DNA of 29,521 nt, taken from positions 1 through 29,521 of IMG/VR virus record IMGVR_UViG_3300042865_000903; one strand, given 5' to 3'. A program made the position numbers and the translations under genes. This stretch comes from a virus. The notes under the pieces are model-generated. The model was not told where the DNA came from and did not search any database. It worked only from the letters and a program-made list of their open reading frames with translations. Shown piece after piece: positions 28,546 to 29,521 of this stretch. Numbering within the stretch: position 1 is the stretch's first letter; each line of letters begins with the position of its first letter.

Positions 28546-29256
28546 ATGTGTTATACTTATTTAATAAAATGCACCATTAATAATAAGTTTTATTATGGTG
28601 TTAGATGGGGTAATAAGCTTCCCCCTTCTCAGGATTTATGGATCAAATATTTTACTTCAAGCAAAATAGTAAAAAAATTAATTCAAGGCTATGGAAAAGA
28701 ATCATTTATTTTTGAAATAAGAAAAACTTTCAAAACTAAAACTGAAGCTATTTCTTGGGAAGAAACAGTTTTAAGAAGATTAAAAGTTTTGAAAAATTCA
28801 AATGTCTGGTTAAATAAATGTATATCAAAAGCTATAAGATATGATATACATCCTAAAACAGGTAAACTCGTATCTACTGAGACAAGAAATAAAATTAGCA
28901 AATCCAATTTAGGTAAATCAAAATTTACAAATGATCAAAAAATATTAATGTCACTAAATAGAAAAGGTTCACTACATTGGAATCATGGTAACACATGGTC
29001 TAATGAAGTAAAACAAAAAAATTCAAATAGTAATAAAAATAATTGGCTTGAAATAAAAAAGGATCCAAAAGCCATGCAATTACACAAAGAAAAATCAATT
29101 GCTAAAAGTGTAAAAACATGGCTTTTAGAAAATCCATTTGGTGAACAATTTACAATTACAAATCTGAATGCATTTTGTAGAAACAACAAATTATATGCAT
29201 CTAATTTACATGCAAAAGGTCATTGTAAAGGATATAAATTAATTCAAAGATTATGA
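28546..29256 (+). CDS. GIY-YIG homing endonuclease with NUMOD3-like motif
   Basis: 236 residues from ATG 28546; an in-frame TTG at 28501 would add 15 residues ahead of the GIY-YIG start and is not favoured. The GIY-YIG core runs from residue 1: Y3-T-Y5 (GIY element), Y16-Y17-G18 followed by R20 (YIG element), a helical stretch, and a candidate catalytic Glu in W71-E72-E73. A NUMOD3-like DNA-binding motif follows (STETRNKISKSNLGKSK, 110-126). The C-terminal part (about 198-232) reads like the FCRNNKL-x-x-SNL-x-x-x-x-GY DNA-binding repeat common in phage homing enzymes. Such enzymes cut a site in related genomes so that their own gene is copied in. It stands alone on the plus strand between leftward genes, and its last 13 bases overlap the MazG-like gene's 3' end. 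No intron halves are visible around it, so it looks free-standing. Confidence 0.88.
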   Translation: MCYTYLIKCTINNKFYYGVRWGNKLPPSQDLWIKYFTSSKIVKKLIQGYGKESFIFEIRKTFKTKTEAISWEETVLRRLKVLKNSNVWLNKCISKAIRYDIHPKTGKLVSTETRNKISKSNLGKSKFTNDQKILMSLNRKGSLHWNHGNTWSNEVKQKNSNSNKNNWLEIKKDPKAMQLHKEKSIAKSVKTWLLENPFGEQFTITNLNAFCRNNKLYASNLHAKGHCKGYKLIQRL

Positions 29257-29519
29257 TTATTATAAATAATAGGTTCTAATCTAGGGGGATGGTAGGATTT
29301 TCCTTTTAAGATTTTACCATCTTCTCTCATGATTGCTTTACCATCTTCTCCAACTTTACTCATGTTGCTAGAATGAATCTCATCAAATACTTTTTCTATG
29401 ATATCTTGCATACCATGTTTAAGTATAGTACCACACAATATATAAAGTTTATCACCTAAAGCATCTGCAATTTCTGTAAGATCTCCTTTATCACAGCCAT
29501 CAAAATATTCATCATTTTC
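29244..29519 (-). CDS. MazG-like NTP pyrophosphohydrolase, N-terminus cut
   Basis: 91 C-terminal residues are visible; the frame is open to the right window edge, and the TTG at 29438 is internal. The residues carry the MazG/phosphoribosyl-ATP pyrophosphohydrolase signature: ENDEYFDG (an ExxE metal-binding helix), then LTEIADALGDKLYILCGT with the second ExxD pair, and the tail SNMSKVGEDGKAIMREDGK typical of phage members. These all-alpha enzymes hydrolyse nucleoside triphosphates to monophosphate and pyrophosphate with Mg2+; in phages they probably adjust nucleotide or alarmone pools. It belongs to the leftward gene block and ends in TGA inside the endonuclease gene's 3' end. The last residues (EPIIYNNHNL) lie in or next to the overlap and may have been changed by the endonuclease insertion. 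Confidence 0.85.
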   Translation of the reverse strand, partial: ENDEYFDGCDKGDLTEIADALGDKLYILCGTILKHGMQDIIEKVFDEIHSSNMSKVGEDGKAIMREDGKILKGKSYHPPRLEPIIYNNHNL

Positions 29520-29521
29520 TT

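Noticed and set aside
28546-29256. Intron- or intein-encoded endonuclease
   Set aside because: No split exon of a neighbouring gene or intein splice residues are visible; the MazG-like C-terminal motifs look complete.
29244-29438. 64-aa minus-strand protein starting at TTG 29438
   Set aside because: The frame stays open upstream and encodes the rest of the MazG motif, so the TTG is an internal leucine of a gene cut by the window edge.

Overview
The window is a piece of a tailed double-stranded DNA phage that looks like a crAss-like phage (order Crassvirales), probably infecting a Bacteroidota host. The grounds are four giant collinear genes with almost no space between them. One of them carries the DFDID metal-binding loop of the virion RNA polymerase family typified by phi14:2 gp66. 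The window also has zincin-type protease motifs in these giants, a 39-residue basic protein of a type I recall from crAss-like phages, strong AT-richness, and start codons without Shine-Dalgarno sequences. The host is an inference; no sequence here names it. The standard genetic code works throughout: TAA, TAG and TGA all act as stops. No tRNA, rRNA, CRISPR array or insertion sequence was seen.

Layout. Positions 1-27945 hold a plus-strand late (virion) operon of four giants: a 5'-truncated structural or cargo protein (3-2966); a 2525-residue protein with glycine-rich hydrophobic segments, coiled coil and a PD-(D/E)XK nuclease domain (2969-10546); a 3290-residue protein with a zincin and the RNA polymerase (10550-20422); and a 2506-residue multidomain protein with GNAT, zincin-like, nucleotidyltransferase, second zincin, LysM and membrane-like segments (20425-27945). 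The small basic gene (27964-28083) closes the operon. In other crAss-like phages the equivalent giants are packaged in the virion and delivered with the DNA. The polymerase would then transcribe early genes, while the nuclease, protease, LysM and membrane-active parts would serve entry and host takeover. That division of labour is inference.

After a shared hairpin terminator (28091-28114) the genome switches to the minus strand. Two tiny overlapping genes (59 and 55 residues, TAATG overlap) run leftward into the terminator. At the right edge a MazG-like nucleotide pyrophosphohydrolase also runs leftward and is cut by the window end. Between them, on the opposite strand, sits a GIY-YIG homing endonuclease whose last 13 bases overlap the 3' end of the MazG gene, as expected of a mobile gene dropped into an early-gene block.

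The most notable points are these: the second and third giants share a reading frame and are separated only by TAG-GAA, so UAG readthrough would give a 5817-residue fusion; three zincin-type sites lie in two adjacent giants, one of them with a changed first ligand; and the fourth giant has an unusual enzyme load (acetyltransferase plus nucleotidyltransferase plus peptidase plus LysM).
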